Assembly (NCBI GenBank): GCA_963787045.1
Contig: CAWBBR010000017.1
Coordinates: forward strand, 247,625 to 311,624
Source: DATJGR01 sp963787045
GTDB lineage: Bacteria > Pseudomonadota > Gammaproteobacteria > Pseudomonadales > Azotimanducaceae
Length of the DNA: 64,000 nt
Direction of reading: 5' to 3'
Both the position numbers and the translations under genes were made by a program. The notes beneath the pieces were generated by a model. It was not told where the DNA came from. It ran no database searches and worked only from the letters and a program-made list of their open reading frames with translations. Below are positions 19,772 to 28,120 of this stretch, one piece after another. Numbering within the stretch: position 1 is the first letter of the stretch; each line of letters opens with the position of its first letter.

Positions 19772-21336
19772 CTAGGAGGCGGAAGGACCCGCTGCAACGA
19801 TCTTCGGATCGACCTTGAAGCGCTTGAAGTTCTCGACGAACTTGCCGATCAGGCTCTTCGCCGCGGCGTCGTATGCGGCTTTGTCGGTCCAGCTCGAGCG
19901 CGGATCGAGAATCTTCGGATCGACGCCGTCGACGGCGGTCGGAATCTGCAGATTCAATCCCGCGAGAACGCCGGGTAGCGACATTTGCCAGCGTGCCATG
20001 CTGAACGGCGTGGATGATCGCTCGCGTCGTCGGAATGCTGAAACGCTTGCCGACGCCGAAGCCGCCGCCGGTCCAACCCGTATTGACGAGGTATACGCGC
20101 GAGCCGAACGCGTTGATGCGCTTGATCAACAGATCTGCGTACACGCCGGCCGGACGCGGGAAGAACGGCGCGCCGAAGCACGTCGAGAACGTCGCCTTGT
20201 ACGCTTCGGTCGATCCGACTTCGGTCGAGCCCACTTGTGCGGTGTAGCCGGACAGAAAGTGGTAAGCGGCCGCCTCGGTCGACAACACCGATACCGGCGG
20301 CAGCACGCCGCTGACGTCGCAGGTCAGGAAGATGATGGCGTTCGGCTCGCCGCCGCGGTTCGCGACGATCCGCGCAGCCACGTTGTCGAGCGGGTAACAC
20401 GCGCGGCTGTTCTCGGTGAGGCTCGCGTCGGCATAGTTCGGGTTGGCGCGTCACCGGATCGATGGTCACGTTCTCTACGATTGCACCAAAACGGATCGCG
20501 TCGTAGATGACCGGTTCGTTCTCGCGCGTGAGGTTGATGCACTTGGCGTAGCAACCGCCCTCGAGATTGAACACCGTGTCTTTGCCCCAGCCGTGTTCGT
20601 CGTCGCCGATCAGGTAACGACCCGGGTCGGCCGACAGCGTCGTTTTGCCGGTGCCGGAGAGCCCGAAGAACAACGTGACGCTCTGATCGTCGCCGACGTT
20701 GGCGGAACAGTGCATCGGCAGCACGTCGACTTCGGGCAGCAGAAAGTTCTGCACCGAGAACATGCTCTTCTTCATTTCGCCGGCGTAGCGCATACCGGCC
20801 AGCAACACCTTGCGCTCGCCGAAGTTGATCATCACGGTGGCGTCGCTCGCGGTGCCGTCGCGCATCGGAATGCATGTGAATCCCGGCGCATTGACCACCT
20901 GCCAGAGCGCTTTCGACTTCGGATTGAATACGTCGGGCCGAATGAACAGCGCGCGGCCGAACAGCGCGTGCCACGCGTACTCGGTGGTCACCTCGATCGG
21001 CAGATAGTGTTGCGGGTCGGCGCCGACGTGCAGATGCGATACGAAGGTTTCGGTTTGCGCCAGATGAGCCTGCACGCGGTCCCACAACGCGTTGAACACG
21101 TCCGGCGCCACCGGTTGATTCACCGCACCCCAGTCGACGGTGTTCTCGGTGGCGCGATCTTTCACGATGAAGCGGTCTTTCGGCGACCGGCCGGTTCGCT
21201 TGCCGGTTTTGACGACGATTGCACCGTTGGCCGCGAATTGTCCCTCACCCCGCAGCAGCGCGAGCTCGGCGAGTTCCGCCGGCGACAGCTCCGTGTAGAC
21301 GTTCTTGCGGCGCGTGGTATCGATATCTACTGCCAT
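19772..21336 (-). CDS. pckA: Phosphoenolpyruvate carboxykinase (ATP) (two frameshifts)
   Basis: About 521 residues after correction. It converts oxaloacetate and ATP to phosphoenolpyruvate, opening gluconeogenesis. Seen are NGAIVVKTGKRTGRSPKDRF, the nucleotide loop FFGLSGTGKTTLSADP, and the metal motif LIGDDEHGWGKDTVF. The frame breaks near 20450, resuming in NYADASLTENSRACYPLDN and FLTCDVSGVLPPVS, and again near 19980, resuming in LPGVLAGLNLQIPTAVDGVD. Both fit one extra base. The order hslO-pckA on one strand matches E. coli. The start is the ATG giving MAVDIDTTRRKNVY. Confidence 0.88.
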
Positions 21337-21450
21337 GGTGGATCGGTTGCTCGCTGCGATGCGGGTGGGTAGTGCGGGGGCGCGTATTATGCCAAACGCC
21401 CCTCGGGCAGGCGATTGGGGTTGTAACGCGGTTGTGCGGAGGTGACGCGG

Positions 21451-22335
21451 TTACTGCGGAACGTTCGGAAGCCCCGTGGCGAGCGGCTCGAACAGCAGCC
21501 GGGCATCGATCGGATCGTAGCGATAGTTCGCGCCGCAGAACTCGCACGTCACTTCGATGCGACCTTCCTGCGCGAGGATGTCGTCGACTTCTGCGCGGCC
21601 GAGGATTCGCAGCGTGTTGGCGGTGCGCTCTCGCGAGCACGAGCAACCGAATTCGAGATCCAGCGGCGGCTGAAGTCGCACGGTTTCTTCGTTGAACAGC
21701 CTGAACAGCAACCGGTCCGCCGGCAACGTCAGTAGTTCGCGATCGGTCACGGTGTCGGCGAGCATCTGAATGCGGCGCCACGTCTCCGCGATCTGCTCGA
21801 TTTCGGCGGGCCGCGCGCGCTGCGGATCGGGCATGCGCTGCAGCATCAACCCCACCGCGGTGTGCGCGCTCGCCGCCGCCCAGATGCGCGTGGGAAGTTG
21901 TTCCGATGTATCGAAGTAGGTCTCGACCGCGCGCGACACCGAGTCTGCTTCGAGCGGCACGATGCCCTGATACATCTGACCGCGGTGCGGCTTCAGCGTG
22001 ATCGCGAGTTGGCCGGCGCCACCGACACGCGTGCGATCGGTCGCTTCGGCGTCACCAGCGCGGAGGATGCCGCGCAACGTCGTGTGATCGACGCACTCGG
22101 CCATCGCGGTTCTGACTGATCCGCTGCCGCGGATCTGCAGCATCACGCTGCCGTCGAGCTTGATGCCTTGCGCCAGCATCGCGACGATGGCCACCATCTC
22201 GCCGAGCAGTTGCTCAGCAGCGGTGTCGTACGTACCTCGCTTGCGAATGGTCTGCCAGGTTTCGGCCAAGCGCACCACGCGACCGCGAATCGGTGCGTCG
22301 TCGAACGTGAACGCGCGGATCTGATCGGAACTCAA
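21451..22335 (-). CDS. hslO: Redox-regulated chaperone Hsp33
   Basis: The product has 294 residues; E. coli Hsp33 has 292. The zinc/redox switch is present as GCSCSRE and CEFCG, the C-X-C and C-X-X-C pairs near the C-terminus. The core contains RTAMAECVDHTTLRGI and QLAITLKPHRGQMYQGIVPL. Hsp33 is an ATP-independent holdase activated by oxidation and unfolding. I place the start at a TTG whose last two bases overlap the hslR stop (TTGA), preceded by GGAGG at about ten bases, because the homologous N-terminus begins there and no ATG or GTG fits. This implies translational coupling with hslR. Confidence 0.92.
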   Translation of the reverse strand: MSSDQIRAFTFDDAPIRGRVVRLAETWQTIRKRGTYDTAAEQLLGEMVAIVAMLAQGIKLDGSVMLQIRGSGSVRTAMAECVDHTTLRGILRAGDAEATDRTRVGGAGQLAITLKPHRGQMYQGIVPLEADSVSRAVETYFDTSEQLPTRIWAAASAHTAVGLMLQRMPDPQRARPAEIEQIAETWRRIQMLADTVTDRELLTLPADRLLFRLFNEETVRLQPPLDLEFGCSCSRERTANTLRILGRAEVDDILAQEGRIEVTCEFCGANYRYDPIDARLLFEPLATGLPNVPQ

Positions 22336-22718
22336 AATTCGTCGTCCTCCGAGGTCGATTGCTTCAACCGCATCAGCTCGCGGCGATCGCGGCTGCCGGG
22401 TCGCGCCTGCGGCGCACTCATCACGCCGGTCAGACGCCGTTGCTCCGCGGTTGCAGCGCGCCGTTTGGCGCTCTCTTCGGTTTCGCGATAGAGACGCTCT
22501 GCTTCCGTCGCACTCCCCCGACGTTGCGCGACGCCGGTGATGACCACGGTGTAGTTGCTGATGCCGCGACTGATCTCGAGTTCGGCGCCGACACCGACTT
22601 CCTTCGACGGCTTGGCGCGTTGCCCATTGCAGTGAACACGGCCGCCATCGATCGCGTCCTTCGCTGCCGAGCGCGTCTTGTAGAAACGCGCGGCCCACAA
22701 CCATCGGTCGAGCCGCAC
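22332..22718 (-). CDS. hslR: Ribosome-associated heat shock protein Hsp15
   Basis: The product has 128 residues from a GTG start. It is an S4-type RNA-binding protein: the domain starts directly with RLDRWLWAARFYKTRS and contains GGRVHCNGQRAKPSKEV. The C-terminal tail is very rich in Arg and Glu. Hsp15 binds free 50S subunits carrying a nascent chain and helps recycle them after heat stress. It sits between yrfG and hslO in the order known from E. coli, and its stop overlaps the TTG start of hslO. Confidence 0.93.
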   Translation of the reverse strand: MRLDRWLWAARFYKTRSAAKDAIDGGRVHCNGQRAKPSKEVGVGAELEISRGISNYTVVITGVAQRRGSATEAERLYRETEESAKRRAATAEQRRLTGVMSAPQARPGSRDRRELMRLKQSTSEDDEF

Positions 22719-22755
22719 CTTTTCCGAATCGTTCGACGAGTCGTCGGCGAATCGC

Positions 22756-23415
22756 TCACGGCGGCATGATCTCGTCGAAGCCGTTGAACGCGACGTGCGC
22801 GAGGTCGCCGCGCGGCGGACGCCCGGAATCCGGTTGGCTCACGGTGATCAACTGCGATACCCCATGACGTTCCGCCGCAGACAGCACTGCAGCGTTGTCG
22901 TCGATCAGCACGGTGCGCGATGAATCGAACGGCAGTGCATCGTTGAGGCGGATCCAGAATTCGGCAGACTCCTTCGGCGCGCGGAAGTCGTGCGACGAGA
23001 CGGCGTGGTCGAGGCGCCCGGTCAAGCCGGTGAGTTCGTCCTTGATGGCGAGGCTGCCACGATGCGCGTTCGTGACCAGCACCGCGCGGCGACCGGTGGC
23101 TTTCAACCGATCGAGGAATACTTCCGCGTGCGGTCGGTAGCGGATGAGGTGCGCCAGCTCTCGATGCAACGACAGCATGTCGAGTTGCGTGAAACGCGCC
23201 CAATAGTCGAGGCAGTAGTGCTCGATGGTATGGCGGGTCTCGACGAAATGGCGTTCGAGCGTCGCGCGTGCGGCATGCGTCGTCACGCCGTGATGCGACG
23301 CGTATCTCTCGGGCAGACGTTCGTTCCACAGGACGTTGTCGTAGTTGAGATCGAGCAGCGTGCCGTCCATGTCGAGCAGCACGGTATCGATGTCGTTCCA
23401 ATTGATCGCTGACAT
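22756..23415 (-). CDS. yrfG: HAD-family GMP/IMP nucleotidase YrfG
   Basis: The product has 219 residues. HAD motif I is VLLDMDGTLLDLNYDN, motif II is RRAVLVTNAHRGSL, and the acidic motif is RTVLIDDNAAVL. In E. coli YrfG dephosphorylates purine nucleotides. It leads the yrfG-hslR-hslO-pckA run and is divergent from cysQ with 61 bases between starts, so the promoters overlap. The length and motifs are normal. The spacing to hslR is 37 bases. Confidence 0.9.
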   Translation of the reverse strand: MSAINWNDIDTVLLDMDGTLLDLNYDNVLWNERLPERYASHHGVTTHAARATLERHFVETRHTIEHYCLDYWARFTQLDMLSLHRELAHLIRYRPHAEVFLDRLKATGRRAVLVTNAHRGSLAIKDELTGLTGRLDHAVSSHDFRAPKESAEFWIRLNDALPFDSSRTVLIDDNAAVLSAAERHGVSQLITVSQPDSGRPPRGDLAHVAFNGFDEIMPP

Positions 23416-23476
23416 GTCCTTATACTAGCGCGCTTCGATCCGACGCCGACGGCGACGGTGGCCACACGAGAGACTC

Positions 23477-24313
23477 ATGCCCGACATCAAAGACCGCAAA
23501 CGCCTCGTCGACGCGCTCGTCGAAATCGTCGAAGACGCTGGTCGAGAGATCATGAAAGTGTACGCATCGGACTTCGACGTGGTCACCAAAGACGACGCGT
23601 CGCCGCTCACCCAGGCCGATCTCGCTTCCCATCGCGCGATCCGCGACGCACTGAATCGGCTGACGCCGGACATTCCGGTGTTGTCGGAAGAATCGAACCT
23701 GCCGGATTTCGCAACGCGCAGCGCGTGGAGCCGGTACTGGTTGGTCGATCCTCTCGACGGCACCAAGGAGTTCGTCAATCGCAACGGTGAGTTCACGGTG
23801 AACATCGCGCTGATCGACGGACATCGCGCAACGCTCGGGGTCGTCGGCGTTCCGGCGCAAGGCATCGTATATACCGGCGATGTGGCGGAACGACGCGCAG
23901 ATCGCCGCGATCAACGCGGCGTTACGGCGATGCACACGCGGCGAATGGATCGCGAACGCGAACTCGTGGTCGTGGCCAGTCGGAGTCATGGCGGTGAGCG
24001 GCTCGAAGCGTTCATCGACGGACTCGCCGAACGGTTCAACTCGGTGAATCGCACGCCGGTCGGCAGTTCGTTGAAGTTTTGCATCCTCGCGGAGGGCCGC
24101 GCGGATCTTTATCCGCGTCTGGGTCCTACTTCGGAATGGGATATCGCAGCGGCGCACGCCGTGCTCGAAGCGGCGGGCGGTACGGTGATGACGTTCGATC
24201 ACGAGCCACTGCGCTACAACACGAAAGAGTCGTTGTTGAATCCCGAATTCCTCGCGGTTGCAGACGAAGCGTTCGACTGGTGGAGCGCGCTGCCGCCGAT
24301 CGCGCCCGCATGA
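23477..24313 (+). CDS. cysQ: 3'(2'),5'-bisphosphate nucleotidase CysQ
   Basis: The product has 278 residues. It hydrolyses 3'-phosphoadenosine 5'-phosphate formed during sulfate assimilation. The inositol monophosphatase fold shows VLSEESNLPDF, the metal motif DPLDGTKEFVNRNGEFTV, and the C-terminal GPTSEWDIAAAHAVLEAAGG. The stretch at about residues 137-152 (VAERRADRRDQRG) reads unlike the family, which usually has an aromatic-rich segment here; two compensating indels are possible since the frame is intact on both sides. The gene is divergent from yrfG. Confidence 0.9.
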   Translation: MPDIKDRKRLVDALVEIVEDAGREIMKVYASDFDVVTKDDASPLTQADLASHRAIRDALNRLTPDIPVLSEESNLPDFATRSAWSRYWLVDPLDGTKEFVNRNGEFTVNIALIDGHRATLGVVGVPAQGIVYTGDVAERRADRRDQRGVTAMHTRRMDRERELVVVASRSHGGERLEAFIDGLAERFNSVNRTPVGSSLKFCILAEGRADLYPRLGPTSEWDIAAAHAVLEAAGGTVMTFDHEPLRYNTKESLLNPEFLAVADEAFDWWSALPPIAPA

Positions 24314-24384
24314 TCCCGTGCGTTGCCTTGCGCGTTTCAGAAACGCTTTGAGATACTCGCGCGCCATTTGACGGAGCGAACACG

Positions 24385-24801
24385 ATGACGAAGGAGAGCC
24401 GACCGCTGCCGCGGCCGACGCCGGAGACGCAGCACTTCTGGGACGGAACGAAGTCCGGAGAGTTGCGACTGCAGCGCTGTTCGAATTGCGACCACGTCTA
24501 TTTTCCACCGCGTCCGTTTTGTCCGTCGTGCAGTTCCCGGTCCGTGCGTGTGTTCAAAGCGAGCGGGCGCGGACGCTTGTTGAGCTACGTGATCAATCAG
24601 CGACCGCATCCGGCATGGGACGCTCCTTACGCAATCGCGATCGTCGAACTCGATGAAGGTCCGCGAATGATGAGCAACATCGTCGGCTGCGATCAGACGC
24701 CGGAAGCATTGCAGCTCGACATGCCGCTCACGGTTACGTTCGAGAACGTTACCGACGACATCGCATTGCCGTTGTTCACGCCGGTCGGAGGTGCGCGATG
24801 A
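24385..24801 (+). CDS. Zn-ribbon/OB-fold (DUF35-type) protein
   Basis: The product has 138 residues. The N-terminal rubredoxin-like zinc ribbon has two C-X-X-C pairs, CSNCDHVYF and CPSCSSR, and the C-terminal OB fold contains GRGRLLSYVINQRPH. Proteins of this type are acyl-CoA-binding partners of thiolases, as shown for archaeal HMG-CoA synthesis and for steroid side-chain aldolases. The stop overlaps the start of the thiolase gene as ATGA, the standard arrangement. GGAG precedes the ATG. This pair supports a role in acyl-CoA chain elongation or cleavage. Confidence 0.85.
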   Translation: MTKESRPLPRPTPETQHFWDGTKSGELRLQRCSNCDHVYFPPRPFCPSCSSRSVRVFKASGRGRLLSYVINQRPHPAWDAPYAIAIVELDEGPRMMSNIVGCDQTPEALQLDMPLTVTFENVTDDIALPLFTPVGGAR

Positions 24802-25940
24802 GTTCCGTCGCAATCGTCGGCGCTGCGGAGACCACTGAACTCGGCGTGATTCCCACCATGAGTCAGATTCAGCTGCATGCCGATGCGGCGCTCAATGCGC
24901 TGGCCGATGCGGGGCTCACGGCCGCAGATATAGATGGTGTAGCAACTGCGGGCGAATCGCCGACCGCGATCGCGCACTACCTCGGCATCACGCCGGAGTG
25001 GGTAGACGGCACGCAAGTGGGCGGTTGCTCGTTCATGATCCACGTGCGTCACGCCGTCGCGGCCATTCAGCAGGGTTTGTGCGAAACCGTGTTGATCACG
25101 CACGGCGAGAGCGGCCGCTCGCGCATCGGCGCCGGGAACTTCCGCGGCGGTGGCGGCAGCGCGACGCTCGCCGGACAGTTCGAGTCGCCGTACGGCGTCG
25201 TCGGTCCGCCGACGATGTTCACGTTGCCGGTGTTGCGGTACATGAAAGACTACGGCATGACGCACGAACAACTCGCGATGGTCGCGGTCGTGCAGCGCGA
25301 GTGGGCGTCGAAGAATCCGCGCGCGAGCTTTCGAGACCTCATCACCGTCGAAGACGTGCTGAAGTCGCGCATGATCGCGTATCCGTTCCATCTGCTCGAG
25401 TGTTGTCTCGTCACCGACGGCGGCGGCGCGCTGATCCTCGTGTCGGGCGAACGCGCCGCGGATTTTCCGCGCAAGCCTGTTTACGTGATCGGTACCGGAG
25501 AGAGCGTCGAGACGCCGATGGTGAGCCAGATGGAAGACCTCACCAGTTCGCGCGCGTTCCGCGTTGCAGGTGAACGCGCGATGAAGTCAGCCGGCATCAG
25601 TCACGACGACGTACACCACATGATGATCTACGACGCGTTCGCGCATCTGCCGATCTACGGTCTCGAGGATCTTGGATTCTGCGAGCGCGGCGAAGCGGCG
25701 AGCTTCATCTGGGAAGGCAACACGCGTCCGGGCGGCAAGCTGCCCCTCAATACGAATGGTGGTGGTCTTTCGTACATGCACTCGGGGATGTACGGGATGT
25801 ATGCACTGCAAGAGAGTGTGCGACAGCTGCGCGGCATCGCACCGGCTCAGGTTCCCGGCGCAGAGATCTCTTTGTGTCTGGGCGTCGGCGGAATGTTCGG
25901 CGCAAGCGGGTGCGTCGTGATGAGCAACATAGGTCCTTAA
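24798..25940 (+). CDS. Thiolase-family (SCP2-type) acyl-CoA acetyltransferase or aldolase subunit
   Basis: The product has 380 residues and belongs to the non-decarboxylating thiolase superfamily, the branch related to sterol carrier protein X and to the Ltp2-type aldolases. Recognisable parts are VAIVGAAETTELG, ITHGESGRSRIG, the segment LECCLVTDGGGALILVS and the C-terminal LPLNTNGGGLSYMHSGMYG. With the overlapping Zn-ribbon partner it would make or cleave a carbon-carbon bond on a CoA ester. The substrate cannot be read. A pair of short direct repeats begins at its stop codon. Confidence 0.85.
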   Translation: MSSVAIVGAAETTELGVIPTMSQIQLHADAALNALADAGLTAADIDGVATAGESPTAIAHYLGITPEWVDGTQVGGCSFMIHVRHAVAAIQQGLCETVLITHGESGRSRIGAGNFRGGGGSATLAGQFESPYGVVGPPTMFTLPVLRYMKDYGMTHEQLAMVAVVQREWASKNPRASFRDLITVEDVLKSRMIAYPFHLLECCLVTDGGGALILVSGERAADFPRKPVYVIGTGESVETPMVSQMEDLTSSRAFRVAGERAMKSAGISHDDVHHMMIYDAFAHLPIYGLEDLGFCERGEAASFIWEGNTRPGGKLPLNTNGGGLSYMHSGMYGMYALQESVRQLRGIAPAQVPGAEISLCLGVGGMFGASGCVVMSNIGP

Positions 25941-25968
25941 GAAAGAAGGGACCGTAAGAAAGAAGGGA
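25938..25968 (+). repeat. 14-base direct repeat at the thiolase stop codon
   Basis: The 14-base unit TAAGAAAGAAGGGA occurs at 25938-25951, including the thiolase stop, and again at 25955-25968, with three bases between. It could be a slippage duplication or repeated purine-rich sites; no gene start follows directly. Confidence 0.8.
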
Positions 25969-25979
25969 TTCGGAGGAGG

Positions 25980-26062
25980 CCTCACCAGCCGCGCTGTACG
26001 CCGTGCGTTCGCCCTGCCGAGGAGAATAACACTGTATAAACATACAGCATCGGCTGGTGAGG
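25980..26062. repeat. 11-base inverted repeat flanking the LexA site
   Basis: CCTCACCAGCC at 25980-25990 is repeated inverted as GGCTGGTGAGG at 26052-26062. The 61 bases between hold the LexA-like site near the right arm. The arms are perfect. They could form a cruciform, be remnants of a small mobile element, or bind a dimeric regulator. Confidence 0.7.
26032..26047 (+). promoter_or_regulatory. LexA binding site (SOS box)
   Basis: CTGTATAAACATACAG matches the gammaproteobacterial SOS consensus CTGT-N8-ACAG exactly at all eight fixed positions, with an A/T-rich centre. The centre contains TATAAA, which could be a promoter -10, so LexA would block RNA polymerase. No known SOS gene is adjacent. 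The thiolase ends before it, and downstream lie only a long leader and a small membrane-peptide gene, so that gene is the best candidate target. Confidence 0.7.
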
Positions 26063-26329
26063 ACGTTTAGAATAGCGGCATGGTTGGGCGATTAAAAGGG
26101 CGATTCGCTGACGTTCGATAGGGTCGCGAGAAAAGCGTCTCAACATCAACGCGTTAACGGTTTCGGTTCCATTGTCCCTTCACTTTTGGGCGCCCGATCG
26201 ACGTCGGTCCGGTCGGTGAAGCTTCGTCCGCAATGTTACAAACGCGTGGACAAGAAAGGCATGTCACGCCTTTGCTGAGAACCAGGTCACACGTTACAAG
26301 AATGGACGCGCCTCATGAGGGAGATGTCC

Positions 26330-26452
26330 ATGAATGGCCACAATCAGAATGGCCACAACGAGCTCTTCGCTCGCTTCGTTGCCTATTCAAGCCCGTATCT
26401 GTTTTGGATGTTCGTCAGCCTGATTTCGGCCGGCATCTTGTGGTTTCGATAG
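26330..26452 (+). CDS. Candidate 40-residue single-span membrane peptide
   Basis: The peptide begins with a polar repeat, MNGHNQNGHNELFARF, and continues as one hydrophobic segment of about 20 residues containing YLFWMFVSLISAGILWF, ending in Arg. AGGGAG lies six bases before the ATG at 26330; in-frame ATGs at 26315 and 26324 are possible but less well spaced. The last 66 bases overlap the 3' end of the opposite-strand gene. The LexA-like site lies 282 bases upstream. Small hydrophobic SOS-induced peptides with long leaders, such as TisB, are an analogy, not a homology. The function is unknown and the gene may be spurious. Confidence 0.45.
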   Translation: MNGHNQNGHNELFARFVAYSSPYLFWMFVSLISAGILWFR

Positions 26453-26839
26453 CGCCGGCTGAATCCAGCCTTCACGCAGCAGCCATTTGATCGCGAGCGC
26501 GTAGTCGTCGAAGACTTCCGTGTCGGGCAGGTTGCAGACGAAGCGAAACACGCCGGCACAGAAGGCGTCGTCCATCGAACCGTCGAGCACCACGGCGATT
26601 CGCCCCGCCACGCGAGGTCGATACTTCGTCGTCACGTAGTTCAGGAACGGCCGAATCGCACCGGGCGTCACTTTCAGATTCACGTTGCGCACGTCGGCGA
26701 GCTGCGGCAACTGCGGGTTGAACGCGGGATCGCTCAGTAGCGTCTGACAGAGTTCATAGACTTCGACCAAGTCGACATCGCCGTCGAGCTGAATGGCGAC
26801 GAACTCGTCTTCGTGGTTTATGTGGTATTGGGCGGGCAC
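26387..26839 (-). CDS. Small protein of STAS/SpoIIAA-like appearance
   Basis: The product has 150 residues from a GTG start. The order of strands and helices resembles STAS/SpoIIAA-like proteins: an N-terminal strand, FVAIQLDGDVDLVEVYELC, then QLADVRNVNLKVTPGAIRPF, then RIAVVLDGSMDDAFCAGVFR and EVFDDYALAIKWLLREG. I cannot name a family with certainty. The charged tail of about 20 residues after the last helix overlaps the candidate membrane-peptide gene on the other strand. The gene is divergent from an acyl-CoA-dehydrogenase-like gene with 101 bases between starts. Confidence 0.6.
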   Translation of the reverse strand: MPAQYHINHEDEFVAIQLDGDVDLVEVYELCQTLLSDPAFNPQLPQLADVRNVNLKVTPGAIRPFLNYVTTKYRPRVAGRIAVVLDGSMDDAFCAGVFRFVCNLPDTEVFDDYALAIKWLLREGWIQPALSKPQDAGRNQADEHPKQIRA

Positions 26840-26940
26840 GCGACGTCCGTGTGCTTCAGGTCGCTGATGATGGTAGATGAGGCGACCCGAGGGTAATGTG
26901 CGCCACGTATCAAGCGCACATTTTCTGACCGAGCCTCTCT

Positions 26941-28104
26941 ATGCCGCAAGCGACGATCGATAGTGCAGAGCTGCTGGCGCGGCTCGACGCAATCGCGCCG
27001 GTGATTCTCGCTCACCGAGACGAAGCCGAAGCGACTGGCGATTTGTCGTCATCCGTCGTCGAAGCGCTGCAGCGCACCGAACTCGTCAATCTGTTCCTCC
27101 CGCGGTCGTTGGGTGGGATCGAACTCGATCCCGTGTCGACGGCGCGGGTCGTGCAGGCGGTCGCACGGCTCGACAGTTGCGCGGGGTGGTTTCTCATGGT
27201 CGCCAATGCCGCTCGATTGTCGGCGGCCACCTGGCCAGAGGCGCTCGTGGAAGAACTATGGGGCGACGACCCGCACGCGATCGTCTCCGCAAGTTCCAAC
27301 AAGCCGATGAAGGCGCGGCGGGTCGAAGGCGGATTCCACGTCGAAGGGCAAACGTCGTTCGCGAGCGGTTGTCGGTTCGCGCGCTGGTTTCTCACGCCGG
27401 CCATCTGCTCGGACTCGGGCACGGACGAATGGATTGCGGTGGTCGTTCCGATGACGCGGTGTGAGATCGTGCCGAACTGGTCTGCACTGGGCATGCGGGG
27501 AACGGGCAGTCACGATATCCGTATCTCGACGTTCGTACCGACGAAGCACTGCATCGTCAGCGTCGGTATGGACGCGCCGCGCAACGAATACTACGGCGGT
27601 CCGCTCTATCGTTGTTCACATCGAATCGTGTTCGCGACCTACGTTCCTGTCGCGCTGGCTGTCGCCGAACTATCGCTCGAAGCGCTGACCGAACTGGCGC
27701 AGAGCAAAACGCCGTATGCGGGAGACTCGAAGTTGAAGCTGCGCTCGCTCGCGCAGATCAAGTTCGGACGCGCCCTCGGCATCTATCGATCGGCGCGCGG
27801 TTACTTCCTCGACGCGCTGAACGATGCGTGGCAATGCGCGCTACGCAATGAAACCCCGGATCGAAACGCGCGTGCCGCGCTGTATCTCGCGGGAACGCAC
27901 ACGGTGCAGGCGTGCGCGGAGGTCGTGCGCCTCGTGGCGGACGCCGCCGGTTCGAGCGTCATCTACGAGACGGGTCCCCTTGAGCGGCTCGTCAGAGACA
28001 TGGAAGTGCTGCGCCACCACGGCTTCACGAACGAACAGCGCTTCGGCAGCGTCGCACAGGTCCTGTGGGACGCGCCGCTCGACTATCCGGTGCTGCTGAG
28101 GTGA
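26941..28104 (+). CDS. Acyl-CoA dehydrogenase-like flavin monooxygenase/dehydrogenase
   Basis: The product has 387 residues with the acyl-CoA dehydrogenase fold. The N-terminal helical part contains VNLFLPRSLGGIELDP, the middle beta domain shows WSALGMRGTGSHDI, and the C-terminal helical part includes FGRALGIYRSARGYF. The arrangement and C-terminus resemble group D flavin monooxygenases such as HsaA or DszC-like proteins rather than beta-oxidation dehydrogenases, since the usual catalytic Glu region is not obvious. The substrate is unknown. Together with the LLM protein and the thiolase it suggests catabolism of ring or hydrophobic compounds. Confidence 0.8.
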   Translation: MPQATIDSAELLARLDAIAPVILAHRDEAEATGDLSSSVVEALQRTELVNLFLPRSLGGIELDPVSTARVVQAVARLDSCAGWFLMVANAARLSAATWPEALVEELWGDDPHAIVSASSNKPMKARRVEGGFHVEGQTSFASGCRFARWFLTPAICSDSGTDEWIAVVVPMTRCEIVPNWSALGMRGTGSHDIRISTFVPTKHCIVSVGMDAPRNEYYGGPLYRCSHRIVFATYVPVALAVAELSLEALTELAQSKTPYAGDSKLKLRSLAQIKFGRALGIYRSARGYFLDALNDAWQCALRNETPDRNARAALYLAGTHTVQACAEVVRLVADAAGSSVIYETGPLERLVRDMEVLRHHGFTNEQRFGSVAQVLWDAPLDYPVLLR

Positions 28105-28120
28105 ATGAACGCGGCTTCGA

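Larger units (their letters stand above)
25941..26329. other. Gene-free stretch with SOS box and long leader
   Basis: These 389 bases hold no convincing gene. They contain a direct repeat, an 11-base inverted repeat with a LexA-type site inside, and about 280 bases of relatively A/T-rich sequence after it. Only a 13-codon open frame (ATG at 26080) occurs soon after the LexA site. The stretch ends at the ribosome binding site of a 40-codon membrane-peptide gene, and I read its right part as a possible long 5' leader of that gene. Confidence 0.5.

Noticed and set aside
23870..23960. A frameshift pair inside cysQ
   Set aside because: The region reads unlike the family, but the frame is continuous and conserved on both sides, and I could not identify two clear break points.
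26080..26121. A 13-codon open frame just after the SOS box as the SOS target
   Set aside because: No ribosome binding site and no recognisable feature; the longer membrane-peptide frame downstream is a better candidate.
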